DNA of 27,854 nucleotides from Candidatus Aminicenantota bacterium (GTDB taxonomy: Bacteria > Acidobacteriota > Aminicenantia > S016-38), in NCBI GenBank assembly GCA_027062035.1, contig JAMOUL010000285.1, positions 1 to 27,854 of the forward strand, given 5' to 3'. A model generated the notes under the pieces. It was given only the letters and a program-made list of their open reading frames with translations. It searched no databases and was not told the DNA's origin. The translations under genes and the position numbers were made by a program. Of the stretch, positions 20,533-27,780 are shown one piece after another; the first letter of the stretch is position 1; the number at the start of each line of letters is the position of its first letter.

Positions 20533-20554
20533 ACATTCAAATTATAAACCATGA
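20282..20554 (+). CDS. Small basic ORF before tape measure, 90 residues (uncertain)
   Basis: The start overlaps the preceding stop and the stop overlaps the tape-measure start (both ATGA), fitting a tightly packed operon. The protein is basic and low in helices (KKPKRNIIRLKKPA, then NVPTWIQKAF and TKPITGGSRNRP). It matches no family I know. The opposite strand over nearly the same bases encodes a convincing membrane protein, so one of the two may be a shadow. Packing favours this strand; protein quality favours the other. Confidence 0.45.
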   Translation: MKKPKRNIIRLKKPAMYKMTYHIQKRTGKTKDRINVPTWIQKAFHPHSSRESTKPITGGSRNRPMGITIHAADIAANNIIAKPIHSNYKP

Positions 20555-22686
20555 AAGACTTTATTCTCGCCTTTAAAATAGCCTTCAAGCTAAGCAACCA
20601 AAAGGCACTTATTCAAGCCCACGAACGCCTGAAGCAACTGAGCGAAGATGTGGAGAAGCTCAGAAGATACCAGGAAATAGCCCTTTACATCAATATGCAC
20701 GGATGGGAGATGCTTCATGTAGGTATGCGTCTATTTTCGCGTCTTCGGAATTCTACACTCTCTTTCGTAGATGCAGCAAGCAGGATGGAAATATACAGGG
20801 TGCAATTTGAAACTCTCTATAGGAGTGCAGAGAAAGCCAAGCGAGTTTTAGATGAGATTACCCTCTTCGCCCAAAAGACACCTTTTGAACTTTCTGATTT
20901 GATAGAATCATGGAAAATGCTAAAGAGTTATGGTCTTGAACCGAATATAAGGCTCATGAAGACAGTAGGGGATGCAACTGCATCGCTGGGGGGTGGAAGA
21001 GAAACGCTTGAGGGTATAATAAGAGCTATTGGTCAGATTTATGCGAAGGGCAAGCTTTCCGCAGAGGAGTTAATGCAGTTGGCAGAGAGGGGAATACCTG
21101 TCTATGAAATTTTACAAGAAAAGCTGGGGCTTACGAGAGAACAGATTAGCAATATAGGAAGTGCTGGCATAGAAGCGCGTACAGCGATAGAAGCTTTAAT
21201 AGAAGGGATGGAAGAACGATTTGGTGGAGGTATGGAAAGGTTATCCAGAACTATGAAAGGCAGCCTGTCCAATCTGAGGGACTTCTTTTTCCAATTTAAG
21301 GCAGACATCGGCACTAAGGTAATGCAGGCTATAAGGAAGGATATTCAGATAATACTCAACTGGTTAGAACAGCTAAAGAGGACAGGTAAATACAAGCGAA
21401 TGGTAGAAGGGCTTGCCAAGGGTTTTTATGAGTTTTATCGTATTCTGCGAAGCGTAGCATTGGCGCTGTGGAGAGTAATAAGACCCTTTGTGGAATTCCT
21501 TTCCCAGCATCCCAAATTCACCGGATTCCTAATAGCCCTCGTTGGGGGATTGTCCGTCCTGACGGTCGCCCTTGGTGGGGTTATTATAGCGGTGGGAATT
21601 GTGGCGGGAGGTATAGTTAATCTTCTCAATCTCTATAATCTCTGGAAGCTGAAGAGCTTGGAAGTAGCTACAGCACAGAAGACGCTGGCTTTAAGCAGCA
21701 TGCTTCCGACCCTTCGCCTTCCGAAAGTTCGTTTGTATAAAGGACCCATGACCCTGATAGGACTTCGCTTTAAGGGAGAAAGCGTGTTTTCCCGCCTGAT
21801 AAGCCCCCTGAGGTTTGTAGGTAGGTTGCTTGGTCCCCTGACGCGCAGGTTCGCCTTCTTCGGAAGGCTTCTGGCGGGTCTGAGGGGGGTCAGGACGCTG
21901 ATATTGGTGAGGAATGTTCTCTTTGCGATTCTGGGGCTTCTCTCGGGCATATCCTGGCCCCTGGTGGCGCTGATAGCTCTTCTGGGGGTGTTCGCCACTG
22001 CATGGGTGAAGAACTGGGGAGGGATACGAGAGAAGACCATGAAGGTTATAAGAACTGTGTTCGGTTTTCTAATCAATGCCTTTTTCTTCGTGATGGGATT
22101 GTTCCGCCGATATGGGAAGGTCCTTTTGAGGGTGCTTCTCTGGCCAGTTCGGCAGCTGTGGAAGGGGTGGCTGTGGTTTTCGAAGGGAATATTCGAGCTG
22201 CTGCGCAGGGTTGTGGGATGGGTAAAAGATTTTATATCCCGGGCTTTTGGTGGTGCTATCGAATTCATCGCCAAGAGCATAGAGTATCTGGGTAAGATGC
22301 TGGGCAAGGAAGATTGGGTAAAGAATGCCCAGAGGCTCAGGGAAATCGCAAAGGGGAAGGGCTGGGAAGAGCCCCGGTGGCTGAAGAATACGAGGAAGTG
22401 GTTCAGGGAGATTTCCGAGGAGGGAAGGAGAGCCTTCTCTCAGGTTCAGGAGCAGGCAGCGGGAATATCCACCCGCATGGCAGAGATGAAGGGGAGACTT
22501 TCCAGAGGTATTTCCATACCTTCCGCATCTGTAGGAGAGACCATCCGTCCCCAATTTACCAATTATTATATTACGCAGCACTTCGAGAGCGATTCCATTC
22601 GTATCACTACACAATCGCTGTCTGTTGAGGAATTCAGGGAGCTTATGGGGAAGACTCTGAGGATGGAGGTGTTGAATGCTGGATAA
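20551..22686 (+). CDS. Tape measure protein
   Basis: This 711-residue protein sets tail length. Residues about 75-260 contain the conserved tape-measure domain (FVDAASRMEIYRVQFETLYR, ITLFAQKTPFELSDLIESWK, DATASLGGGRETLEGIIRAI, AEELMQLAERGIPVYEILQE). Hydrophobic stretches lie near 320-360, 450-485 and 505-520, as is common for proteins that enter the host membrane with the DNA. The C-terminal part is helical and charged. At roughly 1.5 angstrom per residue the tail would be about 105 nm. Start overlaps the preceding stop (ATGA). Confidence 0.92.
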   Translation: MKDFILAFKIAFKLSNQKALIQAHERLKQLSEDVEKLRRYQEIALYINMHGWEMLHVGMRLFSRLRNSTLSFVDAASRMEIYRVQFETLYRSAEKAKRVLDEITLFAQKTPFELSDLIESWKMLKSYGLEPNIRLMKTVGDATASLGGGRETLEGIIRAIGQIYAKGKLSAEELMQLAERGIPVYEILQEKLGLTREQISNIGSAGIEARTAIEALIEGMEERFGGGMERLSRTMKGSLSNLRDFFFQFKADIGTKVMQAIRKDIQIILNWLEQLKRTGKYKRMVEGLAKGFYEFYRILRSVALALWRVIRPFVEFLSQHPKFTGFLIALVGGLSVLTVALGGVIIAVGIVAGGIVNLLNLYNLWKLKSLEVATAQKTLALSSMLPTLRLPKVRLYKGPMTLIGLRFKGESVFSRLISPLRFVGRLLGPLTRRFAFFGRLLAGLRGVRTLILVRNVLFAILGLLSGISWPLVALIALLGVFATAWVKNWGGIREKTMKVIRTVFGFLINAFFFVMGLFRRYGKVLLRVLLWPVRQLWKGWLWFSKGIFELLRRVVGWVKDFISRAFGGAIEFIAKSIEYLGKMLGKEDWVKNAQRLREIAKGKGWEEPRWLKNTRKWFREISEEGRRAFSQVQEQAAGISTRMAEMKGRLSRGISIPSASVGETIRPQFTNYYITQHFESDSIRITTQSLSVEEFRELMGKTLRMEVLNAG

Positions 22687-23164
22687 AATATTTTTGAATG
22701 AGGGGATTGGAGCAGTTTTGTTCGAGGGAAGCGGCTGGATAAGACTCAAATGGAAGGGATTTGAGGCGGAGATTTCTATCCCCGGAAACCTTAGGGTTTA
22801 TGCGCGAAGGAAGTGGAAGATTACCCATATACCCCAGTTCGGTGATACGGTAAAGGAGGATCTGGGATTTGCCGGGATAGAGATAACCCTTTCGGGTGAT
22901 ATGATAACTACGCAGATAAAAGAAGATACAGTTCTGGGAGTAAAGCAGGCTAAGGGGTTGCTCATGGCTCTTAAGGAGGGGGAAGGACAGGTTTTCGAGA
23001 TAGAGGACTCGGATGGCTTCCTTGCCCGGCTACATATAACGAAAGTGATACTTGTATCGCTGGAAGTAGAGCAAACTGTACCAGGAAGATATAGATACAC
23101 TCTGAGGATGATGGCAGAGCTGAAGGATGCGGAGGAACTTCATGGTAGTCAGAACATATCATAG
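22676..23164 (+). CDS. Tail/baseplate protein, P2 gpU-like
   Basis: This 162-residue protein is in the slot occupied by gpU or DNA-circulation proteins, between tape measure and gpX. It is beta-rich: GSGWIRLKWKGFEAEISIPG, then WKITHIPQFGDTVKEDLGFA followed by GIEITLSGDM. The latter resembles the 'lG...itl.G' block of gpU-type tail proteins. A helical segment QAKGLLMALKEGEG and a final strand pair GRYRYTLRMMAEL follow. Family assignment is tentative. It overlaps the preceding gene by 11 bases. Confidence 0.5.
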   Translation: MLDKIFLNEGIGAVLFEGSGWIRLKWKGFEAEISIPGNLRVYARRKWKITHIPQFGDTVKEDLGFAGIEITLSGDMITTQIKEDTVLGVKQAKGLLMALKEGEGQVFEIEDSDGFLARLHITKVILVSLEVEQTVPGRYRYTLRMMAELKDAEELHGSQNIS

Positions 23165-23381
23165 GGTTGCGGATGGGGAGGACATCTTTATGATAGCAGA
23201 ACTACACTACGGAGCTTGGTGGCTGTGGGAGTGGATATACGATGCCAACAGGGACAGGCTCGGAGACGATCCCGAGAGCATAGAGGTGGGGATGATGCTT
23301 CTCATTCCAGAGCTGGCAAGGGATTATAGCACGAGGAAGGAGGTGGAGTATGATGGAGCAGAGGCTCAGGTTCTCCTATGA
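23142..23381 (+). CDS. Tail protein gpX-like (LysM-type)
   Basis: This 79-residue protein starts at ATG 23142, with CGGAGG nearby. The pattern DGEDIFMIAELHYGAWWLWE, then IYDANRDRLG, and EVGMMLLIPEL matches the gpX/LysM family, where the words 'tyGd..iwe.iydaN' and 'l.~G~~l~iP' recur. It attaches at the baseplate hub and often binds peptidoglycan. gpD-like hub follows. Confidence 0.85.
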   Translation: MVVRTYHRVADGEDIFMIAELHYGAWWLWEWIYDANRDRLGDDPESIEVGMMLLIPELARDYSTRKEVEYDGAEAQVLL

Positions 23382-23520
23382 GGTTCTGGGGTCTCCCAAT
23401 GGATATTGGCTGGTTAGGGAGGAGGGTGGAAAACTATTCATAAAGGCTATGGGCAGGCAAAACAAAAGGCATGAGGTTTTAAAATGGCGGTACTTGTCTC
23501 GAAGGCGTGGGTCGAGATAG
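23350..23520 (+). CDS. Small overlapping ORF between gpX and gpD, 56 residues
   Basis: GGAGG precedes ATG 23350 (and 23353). It overlaps gpX by 32 bases and gpD by 37. The sequence is strand-rich and basic (LRFSYEVLGSPNGYWLVREE, then GGKLFIKAMGRQNKRHEVLK). Without it there would be a gap of about 100 bases in an otherwise packed operon, so it is probably translated. No family recognised. Confidence 0.5.
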   Translation: MMEQRLRFSYEVLGSPNGYWLVREEGGKLFIKAMGRQNKRHEVLKWRYLSRRRGSR

Positions 23521-24428
23521 GAGGTGTGAAGATAGATAATCCTGCAAGGGTGCATGTGGTCTCCAGTAGGAGAGATTTCGATTATGCAGAGGTGGAGCTT
23601 TATGAGAGCGGAGACTACAAGGGAAAAGAGATTAAGGTATATCTCCAGTCGTCCCTGTGGGGTCAGGCTTGCGTCCTGTGGGGGAAAGTGGAAAAGGCTC
23701 TCATGGAGAGACATCTAATTAAGCTGAAGGCATATGATTGGCTGTATTTCACAAAGGATATGCAGTTCGATAGAGCCTATTCTGGAGAGGTTTCTATGGA
23801 TAGGGTTGTACGGGATGCCCTTGCCGGATTTGCCCTGAAGACCAATGGGGAATTTGCCCGGCTGAGCAACTTCGTTGCGGATAACACTTCCGTCAGGCAG
23901 ATAATCGAGTATGCCAAGCATGATGGGAAGGACCTTTATCAGATTCCTGGGACGAGGGAAGTGTATTATGGTATTCCCTTTGGAAGAGAGGATGTAAGGG
24001 AATTTCACTATAAGATAGGATATAATGTTATATCGAGCAATCTGAAGTTCAAAAAGGGGGAGAATGTGAGTAAGGTGGTAGTGTGGCTCAACGACAGTCA
24101 ATTCAGGTATAAATCCATAAAGGGGGAATATGGAAAAGGAGAGCCTGTCAAGACTTTTCACTTCAGTGAAGATGTATCCGATGTTGCCCAAGCAAAGAGA
24201 AGGGCCTCCACGAAGGCAAGGGACCTATACTGGCAGCTCAATTCAGATAGGTACGAGGGCTATATAGAAGTCTTCGGTAATCCCATGGTTCGGCATTCGG
24301 ATAAGGTGTTTATAGAAGACCCTGCTAATGGAGATAGAACAGGGCATTACTTTATCGACAAGGTAGAGCATGAATTCTCATATGGTTATACGACGAGGAT
24401 TTACATATCTGCAGGAGGTGGGCTATGA
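23484..24428 (+). CDS. Baseplate hub protein, gpD-like
   Basis: This 314-residue protein resembles P2 late-control gpD, Mu gpP and T4 gp27. Signs include AWVEIGGVKI at the start, a ring-domain helix (FARLSNFVADNTSVRQIIEY), the block VSKVVVWLNDSQFRYKSIKG and the repeated strand RASTKARDLYWQLNSDRYEG, ending in GHYFIDKVEHEFSYGYTTRI, typical of the family's C-terminal strand. It forms the central baseplate ring that holds the spike. Start overlaps the preceding small ORF. Confidence 0.88.
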   Translation: MAVLVSKAWVEIGGVKIDNPARVHVVSSRRDFDYAEVELYESGDYKGKEIKVYLQSSLWGQACVLWGKVEKALMERHLIKLKAYDWLYFTKDMQFDRAYSGEVSMDRVVRDALAGFALKTNGEFARLSNFVADNTSVRQIIEYAKHDGKDLYQIPGTREVYYGIPFGREDVREFHYKIGYNVISSNLKFKKGENVSKVVVWLNDSQFRYKSIKGEYGKGEPVKTFHFSEDVSDVAQAKRRASTKARDLYWQLNSDRYEGYIEVFGNPMVRHSDKVFIEDPANGDRTGHYFIDKVEHEFSYGYTTRIYISAGGGL

Positions 24429-24952
24429 TAAGGGAGCTTTTAAAGGAGATTACCAGGGAGGATATGGCGAGGGTGGGGATGGTGAAGGGCGTGGATGAGG
24501 AAAATCTGACGGTGGATGTTCAGTTGGAGCGGGAGGAGAAGGTGAGGAAGAGCCTTCCGATCAGAGTTATGAAAACGCAGGATGACCTTGGCATATACAT
24601 AATTCCAAAGGTGGGAACCGAGGTCTTAGTCTTATTCGTGGATGCAAGACCTACCCCCATAGCATTTCAAGAGTGGGAGAAGATTATAGTAAAAAGGAGC
24701 GATGGTTTCAGACTGGAGATAGAGCGATCGGGGAAGGTGGAGCTGGAGAATCCACAGGGTGCAAGAATTACCATCGACGGAAAGAATGTGGAAGCGGATG
24801 GGCTTTCGTCCTTTCGGGTTAGGGCATCTCAGGTGGAGCTGGGTAATAGCGCCATCGGTGGGGTGATTACGGATAAGACCCTCCCTGCGTGTATATTCTC
24901 TGGAGCGCCCATGGTGAATTTTTCATCGAAAACAGTAAAGGGGAGCAGTTAG
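24425..24952 (+). CDS. Baseplate spike protein, gpV/gp45-like
   Basis: This 175-residue protein has an N-terminal OB-fold (MARVGMVKGVDEENLTVDVQ, then LPIRVMKTQDDLGIYIIPKV). A beta-prism part follows with repeating strands (DGFRLEIERSGKVELENPQG, ARITIDGKNVEADG, FRVRASQVELGNSAIGG), the pattern of P2 gpV and Mu gp45 spikes. It punctures the outer cell surface. The C-terminus lacks a recognisable His-x-His iron site. Start is coupled to the hub gene (ATGA). Confidence 0.87.
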   Translation: MIRELLKEITREDMARVGMVKGVDEENLTVDVQLEREEKVRKSLPIRVMKTQDDLGIYIIPKVGTEVLVLFVDARPTPIAFQEWEKIIVKRSDGFRLEIERSGKVELENPQGARITIDGKNVEADGLSSFRVRASQVELGNSAIGGVITDKTLPACIFSGAPMVNFSSKTVKGSS

Positions 24953-24953
24953 C

Positions 24954-25226
24954 ATGGCTATGAATGGGGATGCACTTGGAATGGAAATCTTTTCAGAGAT
25001 AAACAGACTTTCCGATGATGCAAAGGGAAATACGCAGGAGGTATGGAAGGCGATCGGAAGGGCAATAGTCAGATACCTTCAGAACAATATGGAGGTTCAG
25101 CTTGCTGATGTTCTTATGAATGCTTTGTCCAATGCGAAAGTTGTCCCCAATGACGGCGGTGCTACTTTGAAGACAGACCTTTCTACCTATATCAGTCAAA
25201 ATCCAAACAGGAGTAAGGTTAGATGA
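24954..25226 (+). CDS. Small baseplate-region protein, 90 residues
   Basis: This 90-residue protein lies between spike and the gp25/gpW-like gene. It is helical (IFSEINRLSDDAKGNTQEVW, then IGRAIVRYLQNNMEVQLADV) with a polar C-terminus. No family is recognised. It is absent from the core P2 gene order. Confidence 0.5.
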   Translation: MAMNGDALGMEIFSEINRLSDDAKGNTQEVWKAIGRAIVRYLQNNMEVQLADVLMNALSNAKVVPNDGGATLKTDLSTYISQNPNRSKVR

Positions 25227-25558
25227 GGGACCTGAAGTGGAATCTGCAGGAGAACGACCTGGAGGTATGCACGGATATTTGTACCGTTCATGGGGAAGAG
25301 TATCTAATGCAAAAATTCGCACTGAGGCTCCAGACCCCATACTTCTTTGGGCCACTGGACTGGTCCTTCGGGAGCGATTTGATGACACTGGTGAATTCTC
25401 CTGGATGTGTTGAAAACGCCTTTATAAGAGTCGTAGGCGATTCTCTTATGAGCGACCCGGATGTGAAGGACTTTGACATTCGAACTGATGAAGATTGCCA
25501 GTTTCAGGTGGAAATTCTTCTAAAGAGCGGGGAGGTGGTAAATGTCCAGATTTCCTGA
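25223..25558 (+). CDS. Baseplate wedge protein, gp25/gpW-like (Mu gp46-like)
   Basis: This 111-residue protein shows the gp25-like pattern: LKWNLQENDLEVCTDICTVH, a helical LMQKFALRLQTPYFFGPLDW, FGSDLMTLVNSPG, then a strand QFQVEILLKSGEVVNVQI. It resembles the smaller Mu gp46-type members and sits, as usual, between spike and J-like genes. It joins the wedge to the sheath. Start overlaps the preceding stop. Confidence 0.8.
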   Translation: MRDLKWNLQENDLEVCTDICTVHGEEYLMQKFALRLQTPYFFGPLDWSFGSDLMTLVNSPGCVENAFIRVVGDSLMSDPDVKDFDIRTDEDCQFQVEILLKSGEVVNVQIS

Positions 25559-26090
25559 TGGAAGGGAAATATATGAATATATGAAGAGCCAGTTGAATGC
25601 ACTCCTGCCATCTCTGGAGGGACCTGTGGTTGATGGCCTTTTGCGGGTGGTTGCAGCAGGAATATCTATTCTGATTAATGCTGTCAAATGGACTTACTGG
25701 AATGCCTTTCCTCACACGGCTGACAGGGAAGGGCTGAGGAGATGGTTCGAGGCGTGGGGACTTACCTATGACGATACCCTTTCCACGGATGAAATGAGGA
25801 AACAGGTTCTCTCCGCTTTCAGGACAAGAGGGGTGGGAACCAAGGAATGGTATAAGCAGATAATTCTGGAAAATTTCTCTGGTTGGGTGGACAGGGTGGA
25901 TGTGCGCTCCTGGGCAGGAGTGGTTGAGATTATTGTCTCTAACGGAGGTAATGCAGTTTCCGAAAGCACCATCCAGAACATCGAAAATCTGTTGAACTCT
26001 GATAACTTCAGAGTGGCTGGAGTAGAAATTATCGTCCGAACGAAGGGGGAAGAGCATGAGATGGAACTTCCAATTTCGAATTCTGGATAA
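25542..26090 (+). CDS. Short baseplate J-like protein
   Basis: This 182-residue protein sits in the J slot. The block TADREGLRRWFEAWGLTYDD, then LSTDEMRKQVLSAFRTRGVG followed by WYKQII resembles the opening of baseplate J proteins, which normally exceed 300 residues. The middle domain seems missing; the C-terminal part (RVDVRSWAGVVEIIVSNGGN) resembles the J C-terminal strands. This makes a compact variant. Start overlaps the gpW-like stop. Confidence 0.7.
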   Translation: MSRFPDGREIYEYMKSQLNALLPSLEGPVVDGLLRVVAAGISILINAVKWTYWNAFPHTADREGLRRWFEAWGLTYDDTLSTDEMRKQVLSAFRTRGVGTKEWYKQIILENFSGWVDRVDVRSWAGVVEIIVSNGGNAVSESTIQNIENLLNSDNFRVAGVEIIVRTKGEEHEMELPISNSG

Positions 26091-26613
26091 CAGGCAGCCT
26101 TTTTCTAATGCGCCGGAAGATTCAGTAATTAGGAAGCTCATGGAAGTCATTAGAATGGGTTTAAAGAAGGCTGAAGAGTCCGTAAATTCTGTATATGAAG
26201 CCATCAATCCGAAAACGGCACCGGAAGCCGACCTGGACACATGGGGAAGCATATTGGGCGTTTGGAGGTTGCCAGATGAAGGGGATGAAGATTACAGGGG
26301 AAGGATTCTTGAAAAACTCAGGGCGAAAAGGGAGGTTCTGACAATTTCCGCCATAAAGGGTGGTTTGCAGGAAGCGGTTGGTATTAATGCTTCCCTGGAG
26401 CATATCAGGGCTTTAGGGTGGCCCCTTTCGTGGGGAGATGCATTTGTGAGCTATAGGGAGAAGATGAAGATTCTTCTGGAGGTTCCCCAGACGATGGATG
26501 GGCAGGACCTGGACAATATAGAGGTAGTTTTGAAAGATAGGCTCCTTTTTGGAGTAAAGACGCTCATTGTGAGCGTTGTGGATGGAAATTATATGCTAAG
26601 AAGGAGGGTGTGA
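26056..26613 (+). CDS. Baseplate protein, gpI/gp48-like with J-like module
   Basis: This 185-residue protein contains AEADLDTWGSILGVWRLPDE, then YRGRILEKLRAKREVLTISA followed by GLQEAVG. The same module, in a diverged copy, is in the preceding gene. Position and length fit P2 gpI or Mu gp48 proteins, which link wedge to fibres. GAAGGGGGAAG precedes ATG 26056. It overlaps the J-like gene by 35 bases. Confidence 0.7.
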   Translation: MRWNFQFRILDNRQPFSNAPEDSVIRKLMEVIRMGLKKAEESVNSVYEAINPKTAPEADLDTWGSILGVWRLPDEGDEDYRGRILEKLRAKREVLTISAIKGGLQEAVGINASLEHIRALGWPLSWGDAFVSYREKMKILLEVPQTMDGQDLDNIEVVLKDRLLFGVKTLIVSVVDGNYMLRRRV

Positions 26614-27762
26614 ATGGGTATAAAGTTCAACAGGAACCATCCGTCCGCGGCGGATGACAAGTTTTACATAGATGATTATAGAACGGATATAGGTTATCTC
26701 GAGGAAAGGATTAAGGGTGCCATCGTCGATTTCGAAAACCTTCCTGCTATTGTGGAGGGATTGCTCCTGAGCATAGACCCCGATGCTCCGATTGTGCGTA
26801 TATCTTCCGGAGCTGCATATGACATAGAGGGTAGGAAAATCGTTGTTCCTGCGGTGCAGGATGTGGGACTTCAGGACCTGTCGGGAGGACCTAACTATAT
26901 CCTGTTGAGATACAAAGAAGAGTATTCCACCAGAAGAGCTTTCTATACAGGGGCAGAGTATCCAGCGAGAGTGCATGACTCCTTCGAAATATTGGTTACA
27001 GATTCGTACTCAGATGGAGATATAGTTTTGGGTAATGTGGTGGTGGTCGACTCCATTCCTGAAGTGCATTACAACGAGAGAACTCCCTACATATCCAAGC
27101 CCAAGATTCAGGATGAATTCCCACCACCCCCGCCGACAATCACAGAAGTCTCTACATCAATTCAAAAGGATACTTTCTACGAATTGCTGGGATATGCACC
27201 GTATTCGTATGTGGAAGTTGTATTCAATCCGGTCTCAGATCCTTCGGGGATTTCTCACTACGTGGTAAAGTGGGTACCTGTAGATAGTAAAGATTCCGAA
27301 ATCCCAGTAGATACCTTGTCTTTAACCACAACAGAAACTACTGTCAGAATAAAAAGCATTCCCACTGGTCAGAGAGGGAAAATAAAGATCCAAGCAGTAG
27401 ATAAAAGTGGAAATCTTTCAGATTTCCGCGAAAGCAACATAATTGTCGCTGGAAGAACATCAAAAACTCCATCAGCACCGTCTATTACTCTTACTCAGGC
27501 TTTCGCAAGCGTTATTCTCGAAATCACTCCAGACGATGTAGCAGGATATGAAGTCTATATAGGTATAAATTCATCACCTACCATTAAAAAAGAAAATCTC
27601 ATGTATCGTGGAAAGAAAACCAGACACATCATTCCGGCAGAAAAGAATACTACTATCTATGTTGCTGTTCGAAGCTACACAGAAGACCTGCAGTTCTCAC
27701 CGGTATCTTACGCATCAGCATCCCCATCCTATGATAACTCCTACTTAAACTCCACCACCTAA
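26614..27762 (+). CDS. Tail fibre/adhesin with Fn3-like repeats
   Basis: This 382-residue protein is the last gene of the late operon, with AAGGAGGGTGTGA before ATG 26614. Residues 1-170 (NHPSAADDKFYIDDYRTDIG, VRISSGAAYDIEGRKIVVPA, YILLRYKEEYSTRRAFYT) resemble baseplate-attaching fibre N-termini of the DUF4815 kind. After a Pro-rich linker (EFPPPPPTITEV, about 169-180), two fibronectin-III-like domains follow, about 180-285 and 288-370. From about 27280, base use turns more A-rich than the neighbours, suggesting a transferred receptor-binding part. No fibre chaperone follows. It probably binds the host surface. Confidence 0.8.
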   Translation: MGIKFNRNHPSAADDKFYIDDYRTDIGYLEERIKGAIVDFENLPAIVEGLLLSIDPDAPIVRISSGAAYDIEGRKIVVPAVQDVGLQDLSGGPNYILLRYKEEYSTRRAFYTGAEYPARVHDSFEILVTDSYSDGDIVLGNVVVVDSIPEVHYNERTPYISKPKIQDEFPPPPPTITEVSTSIQKDTFYELLGYAPYSYVEVVFNPVSDPSGISHYVVKWVPVDSKDSEIPVDTLSLTTTETTVRIKSIPTGQRGKIKIQAVDKSGNLSDFRESNIIVAGRTSKTPSAPSITLTQAFASVILEITPDDVAGYEVYIGINSSPTIKKENLMYRGKKTRHIIPAEKNTTIYVAVRSYTEDLQFSPVSYASASPSYDNSYLNSTT

Positions 27763-27780
27763 ATTCTCACAAAATGAGAG
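27761..27780 (+). repeat. Gene-end repeat, copy 4 (one base shorter)
   Basis: TTCTCACAAAATGAGAG matches the 21-bp repeat except for loss of one G. It begins within the TAA stop codon of the fibre gene, and its ATGAGAG part overlaps the right-end repeats. Confidence 0.8.

Noticed and set aside
21633..22307. Minus-strand open frame of 224 codons opposite the tape measure
   Set aside because: Basic, low-complexity peptide with no start signals; the tape measure on the plus strand shows clear family motifs.
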